16,382 bases of DNA from PWVB01 sp964530185. Lineage in GTDB: Bacteria; Chloroflexota; Anaerolineae; B4-G1; SLSP01. The DNA lies in NCBI GenBank assembly GCA_964530185.1, contig CAZHBB010000066.1, forward strand, positions 1 to 16,382, written 5' to 3'. A program made the translations under genes and the position numbers. The notes beneath the pieces are model-generated. The model saw nothing but the letters and a program-made list of their open reading frames with translations, was not told the origin of the DNA and did not search any database. Position 1 is the first letter of the stretch. Each line of letters begins with the position of its first letter. Shown in pieces: positions 1 to 6,877 of the stretch.

Positions 1-341
1 GCCCGGGTGGATAGGGACGTGGCGAGTGCACACCGTGGTCAGGCTGGTCAGGCAGTGTTCGTGTTCTTGGGCGGGCCGCCCTATCTATCCTCAACGATCC
101 CTCAGCTATGATGCAGGTGTATGGCCGCGCTGTCACGCTGGCCGGCGCATCTCTGGGGACAGCAGCGGTGGAGGTAGGCGGTGGACAGGTCTACGAGGCC
201 GCTGTGGCCGCCGGAGACGTAGGGGATTATCTGGTCGCCTTCGATGATAACGAGGTGATCGGTACTTCTAACCGAGGCATCTATGGCCGCTTGTGGGGTA
301 CGCGTGTCTACCTGCCACTGAGGTTACGCAACAGCCCATAG
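1..341 (+). pseudogene. 3' fragment of a secreted repeat protein, probably frameshifted
   Basis: This is the tail of a gene that begins before the window. From about 108 to 341 the third frame encodes VYGRAVTLAG, then GDYLVAFDD and IYGRLWGTRVYLPLRLRNSP. This matches the 'YLVVWeD..diyGrrv' repeat and the 'LPLxxRN' ending of the large secreted protein at 8784-12224, so the two are paralogues. That frame is blocked by a TAG at 12-14. The first frame (1-108, stop TGA at 109-111) instead contains VFVFLGGPPYLSST, which resembles the end of an FG-GAP/integrin-type repeat. The simplest reading is one coding region with a frame change near 100-110, either a real inactivating mutation or a sequencing or assembly error. 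A cell-surface or secreted role is inferred from the family resemblance. It ends 8 bp before the convergent stop at 350. Confidence 0.45.
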
Positions 342-349
342 CGGCTTCT

Positions 350-688
350 CTACAACTGAAGGAAGTCCTCAACAGGGATCACGAAGACCGTCGCGCCCCC
401 AACGTGTACCTCGATCAGTTGAGGGTCAGGGTAGTCTAGTGGCTCAACCCCCAAGGGTATAAACCGGGTGCGAATTGGGCAGTACTCACGCACCAACGAT
501 AGAAAGAAAGGGAGCCGTTGATGGGGCATACCTGCCACCAGCGTGACCATGGCTTCATGAAGGAAACCGCCCTCGGCGTGGATGATGGTGACTGGGAACT
601 TGTAGGTGTTCAGGGCCTTCAGTAACTCGCTCGCCTGGTCACTGTAAGCAATAGTGATGGCCATGCGGTCGATTTTCGGTTTCAGCAT
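350..688 (-). CDS. PII-like cyclic-di-AMP receptor family protein (DarA/PstA type)
   Basis: This encodes a 112-residue cytoplasmic protein of the PII-like family whose characterised members (PstA/DarA of Firmicutes) are trimers that bind cyclic di-AMP. The length is typical (about 109 residues). Seen directly: an N-terminal beta strand (RMAITIAYSD), the loop motif GGFL at residues 40-43, and the family's C-terminal signature VGGATVFV at 96-103 followed by VEDF. The reading frame stays open upstream to 1096, but that part lies antisense to the glycosidase gene. The start at 688 is chosen because GGAG sits 5 nt before it and the family N-terminus begins there. A promoter candidate lies at 740-767. 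The loop after GGFL reads HEAMVT rather than the RAGNTT recalled for PstA, and an Arg before it is Pro, so ligand binding may differ. Family confident; ligand less so. Confidence 0.85.
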   Translation of the reverse strand: MLKPKIDRMAITIAYSDQASELLKALNTYKFPVTIIHAEGGFLHEAMVTLVAGMPHQRLPFFLSLVREYCPIRTRFIPLGVEPLDYPDPQLIEVHVGGATVFVIPVEDFLQL

Positions 689-739
689 GCTATCTCCGCT
701 CCAGCGTATTGAGAACGCTTTTGCCATGTTCGCATGACT

Positions 740-767
740 ATTGTAGGCTGCTGGAGCCTGCGGACAA
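740..767 (-). promoter_or_regulatory. Sigma70-like promoter for the PII-like gene
   Basis: Read on the minus strand, TTGTCC (762-767) and TACAAT (740-745) are separated by 16 bp. They match the -35 consensus at 4 of 6 positions and the -10 consensus at 5 of 6. Transcription would start near 733, giving a leader of about 45 nt with the GGAG site at 694-697. The element lies in the 129-bp divergent spacer shared with the glycosidase gene, for which I found no convincing promoter: TTGAGA at 709-714 lacks a good -10 partner. Confidence 0.45.
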
Positions 768-817
768 GCGGTTCCGCACGGGCAGAACACTAACGAAACA
801 GCGACAGATGGAGAGAC

Positions 818-3220
818 ATGACTAAGAAGATTTACTTCGCAATGACGACGCACCCGAATATGAACTACGACCGCTCGCTGCGGTCGGTGATCTGGGAGCA
901 GTTCCCCAAGCTCTATCGACTCTATCTGCATTATCTGCGCGATCATCCGCCGTTGAAGAGCCACATGCAGTTGCCGCCGCAGACGCTGCTGTCGCTCAAG
1001 CAATGTGCGCCCGACGTTATCGAGTTGGCGCAGTCGCTCCGTGCCGAGGGGCGGCTGAGGTTCATGGGCACGTACTTCAGCGAATCCATCGCACAATGCC
1101 AGGACGGGATGAGCGTGCTCGATGCGGCGGAGCTGGGCTGTGGGATCGCGTCGGAGGAGCTGGGGGCCGAGCTAGAGGGTTTCTTCCCACAGGAGATCGC
1201 CTATACCCCACAGTTGCCCTACGTCATCAACAAGCTGGGCGTACAATGGGTGCTCGTGCGGGATTGGGAGGACAGCCTGAAGCCTTTCTGGGCCAAGGGA
1301 CTGGATGGCTCCCGCTGCGTCGCCGTGCCCCTCATTGATCGAGAGCAGCGCCAGCGCGTGCGCGACAATCCCGGCCTGTTGCCCGACAACGCTTTGCTGG
1401 TTGGGCACTGCGATATGGAGATCCCAATCACCATCAAGGAGTTGCACGATCTGGAGACGTACCTGCGCGATGAGTGTAGCTTCGAGACCGAGTGGTGTTT
1501 CGTGAGCGACTATCTGGCGCAGATGGGTGTAGACACAGTCAAGTTCATGACACCCTGCACCAACAAAGTCGAAGACACCTCCGCCTCGCCGAGCTTCAGT
1601 CGCTGGTGTAGCAATCCCCTAAGTATGCAGGTCCACGCGGTTACACTTGCCGCCATGGAGGCGCGACGGGCGGCCTGCCTGGCGGCCTTCAGCCGCGACC
1701 AAGAGGCAGTGCCCATGGTTCATGTGCCGATGACCCGTCCCTATACCACGTGGGAGGTCGAGAATCCCTGGATCTACCCAGAGCTTGTCACCAGATTTGG
1801 AGCCTCGAACGGTGAGGCAGCTTCGCCTTTCTGCCGCATGGCCATGCTCATCGCCTGGGGAGGCAATTCCGATGCCCGTGGCTGGTATCCGCTGTTGGAG
1901 CGACGGCTTGAGCGCATCGACAGTTTCCACGAGGCAACCTCAATCGCCAACGCGGTAATTCGTACATCTGCGTCCACGGGACCGACCGATTCGCCAAGCG
2001 CTGGACTGCTGGCAGTCAACGCACACGGAACTTCAACACCCACCTGGTATGTCCTGCATGCCCAAGAACCTCTCGCATGGGTCGATGCCGGTGGTCATGA
2101 TGCCGTCCAGCTCATACGCCGTGACGGAGACACGTGGGAACACCACCTGAGGCTTGAGGTCCCTGACTACTCACTCCGCACTTTCCGCAAGATGCGATCA
2201 TCGCGCCAACCGGATTCCGAGCAGCCAGGCGACACCGTCGCCAACGGCGATCTGCTCGCATCGTTCGCCGATGGCGTACTCCACCTATCGCCAAGTGCGG
2301 GGCCTGCCATGCGTCTGACGCTTGCCCCCTTCCGCATTTATGTCAAGCACTTGGACACCACATTACGAGCTCCAAGGCCCGAGGGCGGGTGGCGTGTCTC
2401 AGTCATCAGAGGTCCGTTCCCTCACATCATCGCTGCCCGACAGATCGATTACCACATCCATTTTCGAGCCGAGTACATTCTGGATAGCGATCGCCTCTTC
2501 GCGGAGTGGCGGTTCTGGTTCACCTATCCCACCCTGGTAGATAGCCTGGACGATTTCGATGCTGGCGGACCCAAAGTGGACTTCGAGCCGGGTGGGCTCT
2601 GCGCGACCCTTGCGTTAGAGAGCGCCGGTGACCTCTGGTACGATGTGCCCTTCGGCATCGTGCGCCACCCCAACCCACAGCCATCCTTTGTCGCGCCATT
2701 GACCCATGCATTTCTCAGCGATGGGTCCTCCGGCGCAGCGCTTATCAGCCGCAGTGGTTCACAATCGTTCCGGGTGCATGCGGCGGCGGGGCAGATTGGT
2801 CTCTGCATGGGTAAGTCCACCACCAGCGGCGGTCGGAGGAAGCTACTACATTGGGCAGGCGACACCATACAGGAGTTTGGTTGCGACATTGAGTGGTACA
2901 AGGAGCCCTTCTACGGCGAATTGCGCCATCAGTTTGTGGTGCAGCCCTTCAGCGGCGACTGGCGTAGGCGGGCGTTACCCAACCTGAGTCGGGCGCTAGC
3001 GCTCGGACCGCGTGTGCTGGAGGTCGCGGACCTGCAGGCCGGCGATGTGCGTCTGGCCACACTCGAACCGGCGAGTGTGCGGTTGGTCGGGCTGGAGCCC
3101 GACACGGGGCGGGTGGTGCTGTGCGAGATGTGTGGGCAGGAGACGGCGTACCGCCTCCGCATCGGCGATTTTGAGCGCGCGGGGCAGTTGGGGCCTTTTG
3201 GGATCGTGGAGCTCTGCTAG
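818..3220 (+). CDS. Putative glycoside hydrolase, GH57/GH38-type barrel with C-terminal beta domains
   Basis: This is an 800-residue protein without an obvious signal peptide, so probably cytoplasmic. Residues 1-250 resemble the (beta/alpha)7 barrel of GH57/GH38 enzymes: KIYFAMTTHPNMNYD at the N-terminus, MGTYFSESIAQ near 83-93, GFFPQEIAYTPQLPYVINKL at 121-140 (the GH57-like 'FP.E...lp..l...G' region) and GHCDMEIP at 196-203, with acidic residues that could be catalytic. A helical middle part follows (SFSRWCSNPL near 259-268; NSDARGWYPLLERRL near 350-364), then beta-rich C-terminal domains ending LGPFGIVEL, like the GH38 ending. Substrate unknown; alpha-glucan or alpha-mannoside processing is plausible from the fold only. 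The ATG has GGAGAG directly upstream (810-815). It stands alone, divergent from the PII-like gene. The exact GH family and catalytic residues are not settled. Confidence 0.65.
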   Translation: MTKKIYFAMTTHPNMNYDRSLRSVIWEQFPKLYRLYLHYLRDHPPLKSHMQLPPQTLLSLKQCAPDVIELAQSLRAEGRLRFMGTYFSESIAQCQDGMSVLDAAELGCGIASEELGAELEGFFPQEIAYTPQLPYVINKLGVQWVLVRDWEDSLKPFWAKGLDGSRCVAVPLIDREQRQRVRDNPGLLPDNALLVGHCDMEIPITIKELHDLETYLRDECSFETEWCFVSDYLAQMGVDTVKFMTPCTNKVEDTSASPSFSRWCSNPLSMQVHAVTLAAMEARRAACLAAFSRDQEAVPMVHVPMTRPYTTWEVENPWIYPELVTRFGASNGEAASPFCRMAMLIAWGGNSDARGWYPLLERRLERIDSFHEATSIANAVIRTSASTGPTDSPSAGLLAVNAHGTSTPTWYVLHAQEPLAWVDAGGHDAVQLIRRDGDTWEHHLRLEVPDYSLRTFRKMRSSRQPDSEQPGDTVANGDLLASFADGVLHLSPSAGPAMRLTLAPFRIYVKHLDTTLRAPRPEGGWRVSVIRGPFPHIIAARQIDYHIHFRAEYILDSDRLFAEWRFWFTYPTLVDSLDDFDAGGPKVDFEPGGLCATLALESAGDLWYDVPFGIVRHPNPQPSFVAPLTHAFLSDGSSGAALISRSGSQSFRVHAAAGQIGLCMGKSTTSGGRRKLLHWAGDTIQEFGCDIEWYKEPFYGELRHQFVVQPFSGDWRRRALPNLSRALALGPRVLEVADLQAGDVRLATLEPASVRLVGLEPDTGRVVLCEMCGQETAYRLRIGDFERAGQLGPFGIVELC

Positions 3221-3336
3221 AGCGGCGGGGCGGCTGAAATCTAAGACTACCGTGAACAGGCCATTGGCTGCAGGGCAGGACCGTCAATGAGAACGGACCA
3301 GCGGCGCGATCGCACTGCCCACTCAGTGGCGGACGA

Positions 3337-3355
3337 TTGTGAGATGATCTCTCAA
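3337..3355. promoter_or_regulatory. Imperfect palindrome, candidate operator of the MATE gene
   Basis: TTGTGAGATGATCTCTCAA is a 19-bp inverted repeat centred on one base, with a single mismatched pair (position 4 against 16). It lies 6 bp upstream of the -35 element of the promoter candidate at 3362-3389. A dimeric repressor or activator could bind here. No regulator gene is adjacent. Confidence 0.35.
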
Positions 3356-3361
3356 AGCTTC

Positions 3362-3389
3362 TTGCTCTTCCCTGCTTGCAGCGTATGAT
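3362..3389 (+). promoter_or_regulatory. Sigma70-like promoter for the MATE gene
   Basis: TTGCTC (3362-3367) and TATGAT (3384-3389) are 16 bp apart. The -10 matches consensus at 5 of 6 positions and the -35 at 3 of 6. The start would fall near 3396, about 52 nt before the ATG at 3448, with the ribosome site GAGGAGG at 3432-3438 in between. Confidence 0.4.
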
Positions 3390-3447
3390 GCTCTCCACTG
3401 ACAGGATAGGACCTTGCATCTGATCTCGACAGAGGAGGCTGCCCCCG

Positions 3448-4809
3448 ATGGAGACCGCTGAGCTGGCTGGTCGTGACCTAACAAGCGGCAGCATACATCG
3501 CAACATCTGGTATCTGGCCGTCCCCATGATGCTAGAGACCGGTATTCAAAATGTGTCACAGTTACTCGACACCTACTGGGTGAGCCAACTGGGTTCAGTC
3601 GCGCTGGCGACGGTAACTCTGAGTGTCACCATTCGATGGGTACTCAACAGCCTCGCCAATGGCTTGGGAATTGGCGGCATGGCCGTAGTGGCCCGGCGTA
3701 TTGGCGAGCGAGACCGTCTCTCGGCTGAACACGCGGTGTGGCAGACCATCTTGTTGGGCATAGGTGTCTCGGTGGGCATTTCCATCTTGGGCGTTGCGCT
3801 GGCGCGCCCGCTGTTGATTCTCCTTGGCGCAGAAGCAGAAGTGTTACGGCTGGGACTCTCCTACCTCCATGTCGTGATGGGCGGGATGTTCACGCTGGTG
3901 TTGGTCTTCGTCATCAATTCTATGTTGCGCGGCGCTGGCGAGGCCCGCCTGGCTATGACAGTTCTCTTCATCTGCACGCTCGTGAGCGTGATCTTGGAGC
4001 CGGCGCTCATTTGGGGATGGGGACCTTTCCCATCACTCGGCGTTGTTGGCTCGGCGTGGTCCAGTATCCTCGGCTTTGGTGTTGGGCTGTCCACGCAGGT
4101 GGCGATCTTGCTCCGTGGACGGTCTCGCATCGCGATCAATGTGCGTGACCTAGCCCCTGACCTCCACCTGATGGCTCGTATCATCCTCATTGCCCTTCCA
4201 AGCACAGCACAGATGGTGCTGCGTTCTTCATCACGCCTGGTCATAGTAGGCTTGGTGGGGATGTTCGGCACCTTTGCCCTCGCCGGGTACGGTGTTGCGA
4301 ATCGCATGTTGCTGATCCTGCTGATCCCACTCTTCGGGCTGGGGAATGCTGCCAGTACGCTGGTAGGCCAAAACCTCGGGGCTGGCAAGCCAGAACGCGC
4401 AGAGCGGAATGCATGGTGGGTCGCCGCCTATGCTGTCAGCATCATGGCCGTCGCCGCGGCGCTGCTCTTCGCCTATGCGCGCCCCATCATCGCCTTCTTT
4501 GATGCCACCCCCCAGGTCGTCGCTATCGGGGGAGAGGCCATCCGCTTCATCGCCCCAACACTGGTCTTCAGCGCGCTGGGGGTAGTCCTCAGCGGGGCAT
4601 TCAGTGGGGCGGGCGACACATTACCAGCGATGGTCATCAACCTGACCACCTTGTGGGGGATAGAGGTAGCCTTGGCTTTCGGCCTGATCCACTGGGCCGG
4701 GCTCGGCCTGTCCGGGGTCTGGTGGGGACGCGTGGCGACTAATATCGCCAACGGTCTGATCTTCGCACTTTGGTTCCGTGTTGGAAAGTGGAAGCAGCGC
4801 CAGGTGTGA
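3448..4809 (+). CDS. MATE family multidrug/toxin efflux transporter
   Basis: This is a 453-residue inner-membrane protein with about twelve hydrophobic segments in two homologous halves, the normal MATE size. The N-terminal half shows the family pattern: IWYLAVPMMLETGIQNVSQL in helix 1, DTYWVSQLGSVALATVTLS, then RRIGERD in the loop after helix 2. The second half repeats it (IALPSTAQMVLRSSSRLVIV, then FALAGYGVANRMLLI, LGNAASTLVGQNLGAGKPERAE, split here by a comma for reading). MATE pumps export organic cations and drugs using a Na+ or H+ gradient; the substrate cannot be told here. The start is supported by GAGGAGG 9 nt upstream. A palindrome and promoter candidate precede it, which suggests ligand-induced expression. 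A 197-bp gap separates it from the MFS gene, so it may be transcribed separately. Confidence 0.92.
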   Translation: METAELAGRDLTSGSIHRNIWYLAVPMMLETGIQNVSQLLDTYWVSQLGSVALATVTLSVTIRWVLNSLANGLGIGGMAVVARRIGERDRLSAEHAVWQTILLGIGVSVGISILGVALARPLLILLGAEAEVLRLGLSYLHVVMGGMFTLVLVFVINSMLRGAGEARLAMTVLFICTLVSVILEPALIWGWGPFPSLGVVGSAWSSILGFGVGLSTQVAILLRGRSRIAINVRDLAPDLHLMARIILIALPSTAQMVLRSSSRLVIVGLVGMFGTFALAGYGVANRMLLILLIPLFGLGNAASTLVGQNLGAGKPERAERNAWWVAAYAVSIMAVAAALLFAYARPIIAFFDATPQVVAIGGEAIRFIAPTLVFSALGVVLSGAFSGAGDTLPAMVINLTTLWGIEVALAFGLIHWAGLGLSGVWWGRVATNIANGLIFALWFRVGKWKQRQV

Positions 4810-5006
4810 GTACCCCCCAACACCTACCCTATTAAAGGGGATCTTGCTGATATCACGAGAGACATAGACAGCCCTGGTGTCTCACACAGGAGAGGACTAT
4901 ACTCTGCACAGATCCAGAGCGGCTATGGAACATACCTGCGGGCATGTCTTGCCAAGGGCCCTGGCATTGACCGGAACCAAGTTCGCGTACGTCGGGAGGT
5001 GTTCGA

Positions 5007-6314
5007 GTGGACGCCAGGCAAACGAGGGCAATGAGATGGCTTAGGGGCGTGGTCGACTTCTTGGGGTTACGTCGGAGCATGGTGGGGCTGCTGGTGATGG
5101 TCATCCTCCTCGGGCTGGGTGAGAAGATGGCCGAGCGCTTCTTGCCCTTGTATCTGGTGGTACTGGGGGGCGGCGCGTTTTCCGTGGGCCTGCTGAACGC
5201 GATGGACAACTTGCTTGGCGCGCTCTACGCTTACCCCGGCGGCTACGCCAGCGACAAGCTGGGCTACAAGCGGGCGTTGATCCTCTTCAACCTGCTGGCG
5301 ATGTTCGGGTATACCATCGTGATCCTCATCCCCTCGTGGCAGGCCGTGATCATCGGTGCCATCTTCTTCCTCTCCTGGACGGCCATCTCGTTGCCGGCGA
5401 CGATGGACATGGTCTCCAGCGTGCTGCCGCTCAACAAACGGACGATGGGGGTCTCCATGCACTCGCTGGTGCGCCGCGTCCCAATGGCGCTGGGGCCACT
5501 GCTAGGCGGGCTGATGATCGGCTATTTTGGAGAGCGAAACGGCGTGCGCCTGGCCTTCGTGATCGCGTTGATCCTGGGCGGCGTCTCGTTGGTGCTGCAA
5601 CAGGTGCTGATCGAGGAGCGGCCCCGCAAGCGCAAGGCCCCGGCCAACCCCATTCGGGCGCTCTCCTACATCGGGCCGGCGCTGCGCAACCTGCTCATTG
5701 CCGACATCCTGGTGCGCTTCTGTGAGCAGATCCCCTATGCCTTCGTGGTCCTTTGGTGCGTCAAGCTGAACGGCATCTCGCCGCTACAGTTTGGGGTGCT
5801 GACCACGGTGGAGATGGTGACAGCGATGCTGGTCTATATCCCCGTAGCCTATCTGGCCGACCGCAGCACCAAGAAACCCTTTGTCGCCATCACCTTTGGC
5901 TTCTTCACGCTCTTCCCGCTGGTGCTGCTCTTCTCGCACACCTTCTGGGCATTGGTCGTTGCCTTCGTCGTACGCGGGCTGAAGGAGTTTGGCGAGCCGA
6001 CGCGGAAGGCGCTGATTATGGATCTGGCACCGGAGCACCGGAAGGCGAGCACCTTCGGGATCTACTACCTGGTGCGCGACGTGATTGTCTCCATCGCGGC
6101 GTTTGGCGGGGCGCTGCTGTGGGATGGCTCGACCGCGGCGAAAGTGGTGCAGATGCTGGGCGGCTTCGGGCAGGGACTCTTGCCCTGGATCACGTCCATC
6201 GCCTCACCCCAGACCAATTTCCTGGTGGCGTTCACCGCCGGGCTGTTGGGTACGTTGACGTTTGCGTTGTTCGGAAAGGACTTGAAGTCCGGTGGGGATG
6301 TAAGTCCAGCCTAA
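5007..6314 (+). CDS. MFS transporter linked to a ChrB-domain protein
   Basis: This is a 435-residue inner-membrane protein with about twelve transmembrane helices and the major facilitator motif A, GGYASDKLGYKR, between helices 2 and 3 (residues 78-89); a degenerate copy, AYLADRSTKKPF, follows helix 8. The start is a GTG at 5007: GGGAGGT at 4994-5000 lies 6 nt upstream, whereas the first in-frame ATG (5031) lacks such a site. The stop is 24 bp before the ChrB-type gene, so the two are almost certainly cotranscribed. By context it probably exports the compound that its partner handles, perhaps chromate or another oxyanion, in place of the usual ChrA permease; this is inference. A -10-like TATACT (4898-4903) upstream lacks a good -35. 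The 197-bp spacer before the gene otherwise holds only weak short inverted repeats. Confidence 0.88.
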   Translation: MDARQTRAMRWLRGVVDFLGLRRSMVGLLVMVILLGLGEKMAERFLPLYLVVLGGGAFSVGLLNAMDNLLGALYAYPGGYASDKLGYKRALILFNLLAMFGYTIVILIPSWQAVIIGAIFFLSWTAISLPATMDMVSSVLPLNKRTMGVSMHSLVRRVPMALGPLLGGLMIGYFGERNGVRLAFVIALILGGVSLVLQQVLIEERPRKRKAPANPIRALSYIGPALRNLLIADILVRFCEQIPYAFVVLWCVKLNGISPLQFGVLTTVEMVTAMLVYIPVAYLADRSTKKPFVAITFGFFTLFPLVLLFSHTFWALVVAFVVRGLKEFGEPTRKALIMDLAPEHRKASTFGIYYLVRDVIVSIAAFGGALLWDGSTAAKVVQMLGGFGQGLLPWITSIASPQTNFLVAFTAGLLGTLTFALFGKDLKSGGDVSPA

Positions 6315-6338
6315 TCAATCTGATCTAGGAGGTAGGAA

Positions 6339-6776
6339 ATGCTGTGGGTAACTCGTTCGCATGTGCATGTTGATCGTGTGGCTTGTCCGTGGCTGATCTC
6401 GCGCTTCATTGACTCGGACGCGGAGTTCATCTTCGTGCCCCAGAGCCAGGTGCTGGAGGTCGCGGAGCAGACCGGCGCGATTCCCTTCGATGCACCGGGG
6501 GTGGAGCTAGGGCATCACGACGGCAAGTGCTCCTTCGAGACCATCATCGAGCACTACGGGCTGACCGACAAGGGGTTGTTGCGCCTGGCGAAGATCGTCC
6601 ACGCCGCCGACGTCAGCTCGGACCGCGACAGCGATCCCATCGCGCCGGGGCTGGAGGCCATCGCCGTGGGCTACAGCGTGCGCTTCCCTGACGACCTGGA
6701 GAACCTGGAGCGCCAGTTTGATGTCTACGACGCGCTGCTGGCGTGGTGCCGGTTGCAGGTAGCCAAGGAATCCTAG
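6339..6776 (+). CDS. chrB: ChrB C-terminal-domain (chromate resistance) protein
   Basis: This encodes a 145-residue protein that corresponds to the C-terminal 'Chrome_Resist' domain of ChrB. Family features seen: WVTRSHVHVDRVACPWLISR at residues 3-22, FIDSDAEFIFVP, IPFDAPGVELGHHDGKCSFE with the paired His and Cys, and the HAADV segment in the middle. ChrB proteins are linked to chromate resistance, as sensors or regulators of the chr operon. This one lacks the N-terminal DNA-binding part of full-length ChrB (about 300 residues), so it is a stand-alone domain. The conserved His, Asp and Cys residues suggest ligand or metal binding. AGGAGGT lies 5 nt before the ATG. It follows the MFS gene by 24 bp as second gene of that operon, and a hairpin follows at 6798-6835. 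The symbol refers to the domain family, not to a proven function. Confidence 0.85.
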   Translation: MLWVTRSHVHVDRVACPWLISRFIDSDAEFIFVPQSQVLEVAEQTGAIPFDAPGVELGHHDGKCSFETIIEHYGLTDKGLLRLAKIVHAADVSSDRDSDPIAPGLEAIAVGYSVRFPDDLENLERQFDVYDALLAWCRLQVAKES

Positions 6777-6797
6777 CTCGCCACGTGTCTCAACCTT

Positions 6798-6835
6798 CCA
6801 TCGCCCGCGTCGCATTATATGTATGCGGGTGATGG
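6798..6835 (+). terminator. Hairpin after the MFS-ChrB operon
   Basis: CCATCGCCCGC (6798-6808) pairs with GCGGGTGATGG (6825-6835): 11 bp with one G-U pair around a 16-nt AT-rich loop, which can itself form a CGCAT/ATGCG pairing. A short T run (CTTTTG) comes about a dozen bases later. It lies 22 nt after the ChrB stop and 43 nt before the dehydrogenase start, so it can end the operon or attenuate read-through into the dehydrogenase gene. I saw no convincing separate promoter for the latter. Confidence 0.5.
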
Positions 6836-6877
6836 TGCATTCTGGTGCTTTTGTGAACGATGGAAGGAGATGGGAAA

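Noticed and set aside
703..778. Short inverted repeats AGCGT/ACGCT (703-719) and TGCGG/CCGCA (759-778) in the divergent spacer
   Set aside because: Five-base arms are expected by chance and do not line up with the promoter candidate in a meaningful way.
689..1096. Upstream extension of the PII-like reading frame on the minus strand
   Set aside because: It runs antisense to the start of the glycosidase gene, shows no family similarity, and the ATG at 688 has a ribosome site and the family N-terminus.
2949..3527. Open frame of 192 codons on the minus strand across the glycosidase end and MATE start
   Set aside because: Low-complexity Ser/Pro/Arg/Ala product, antisense to two well-supported genes.
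4859..4883. GAGACA/TGTCTC inverted repeat after the MATE gene
   Set aside because: Six-base arms with a 13-nt loop and no U tract are too weak to call a terminator.
5753..6328. Open frame of 191 codons on the plus strand
   Set aside because: It overlaps the MFS gene in another frame; composition is Arg/Ala/Gly-rich without motifs.
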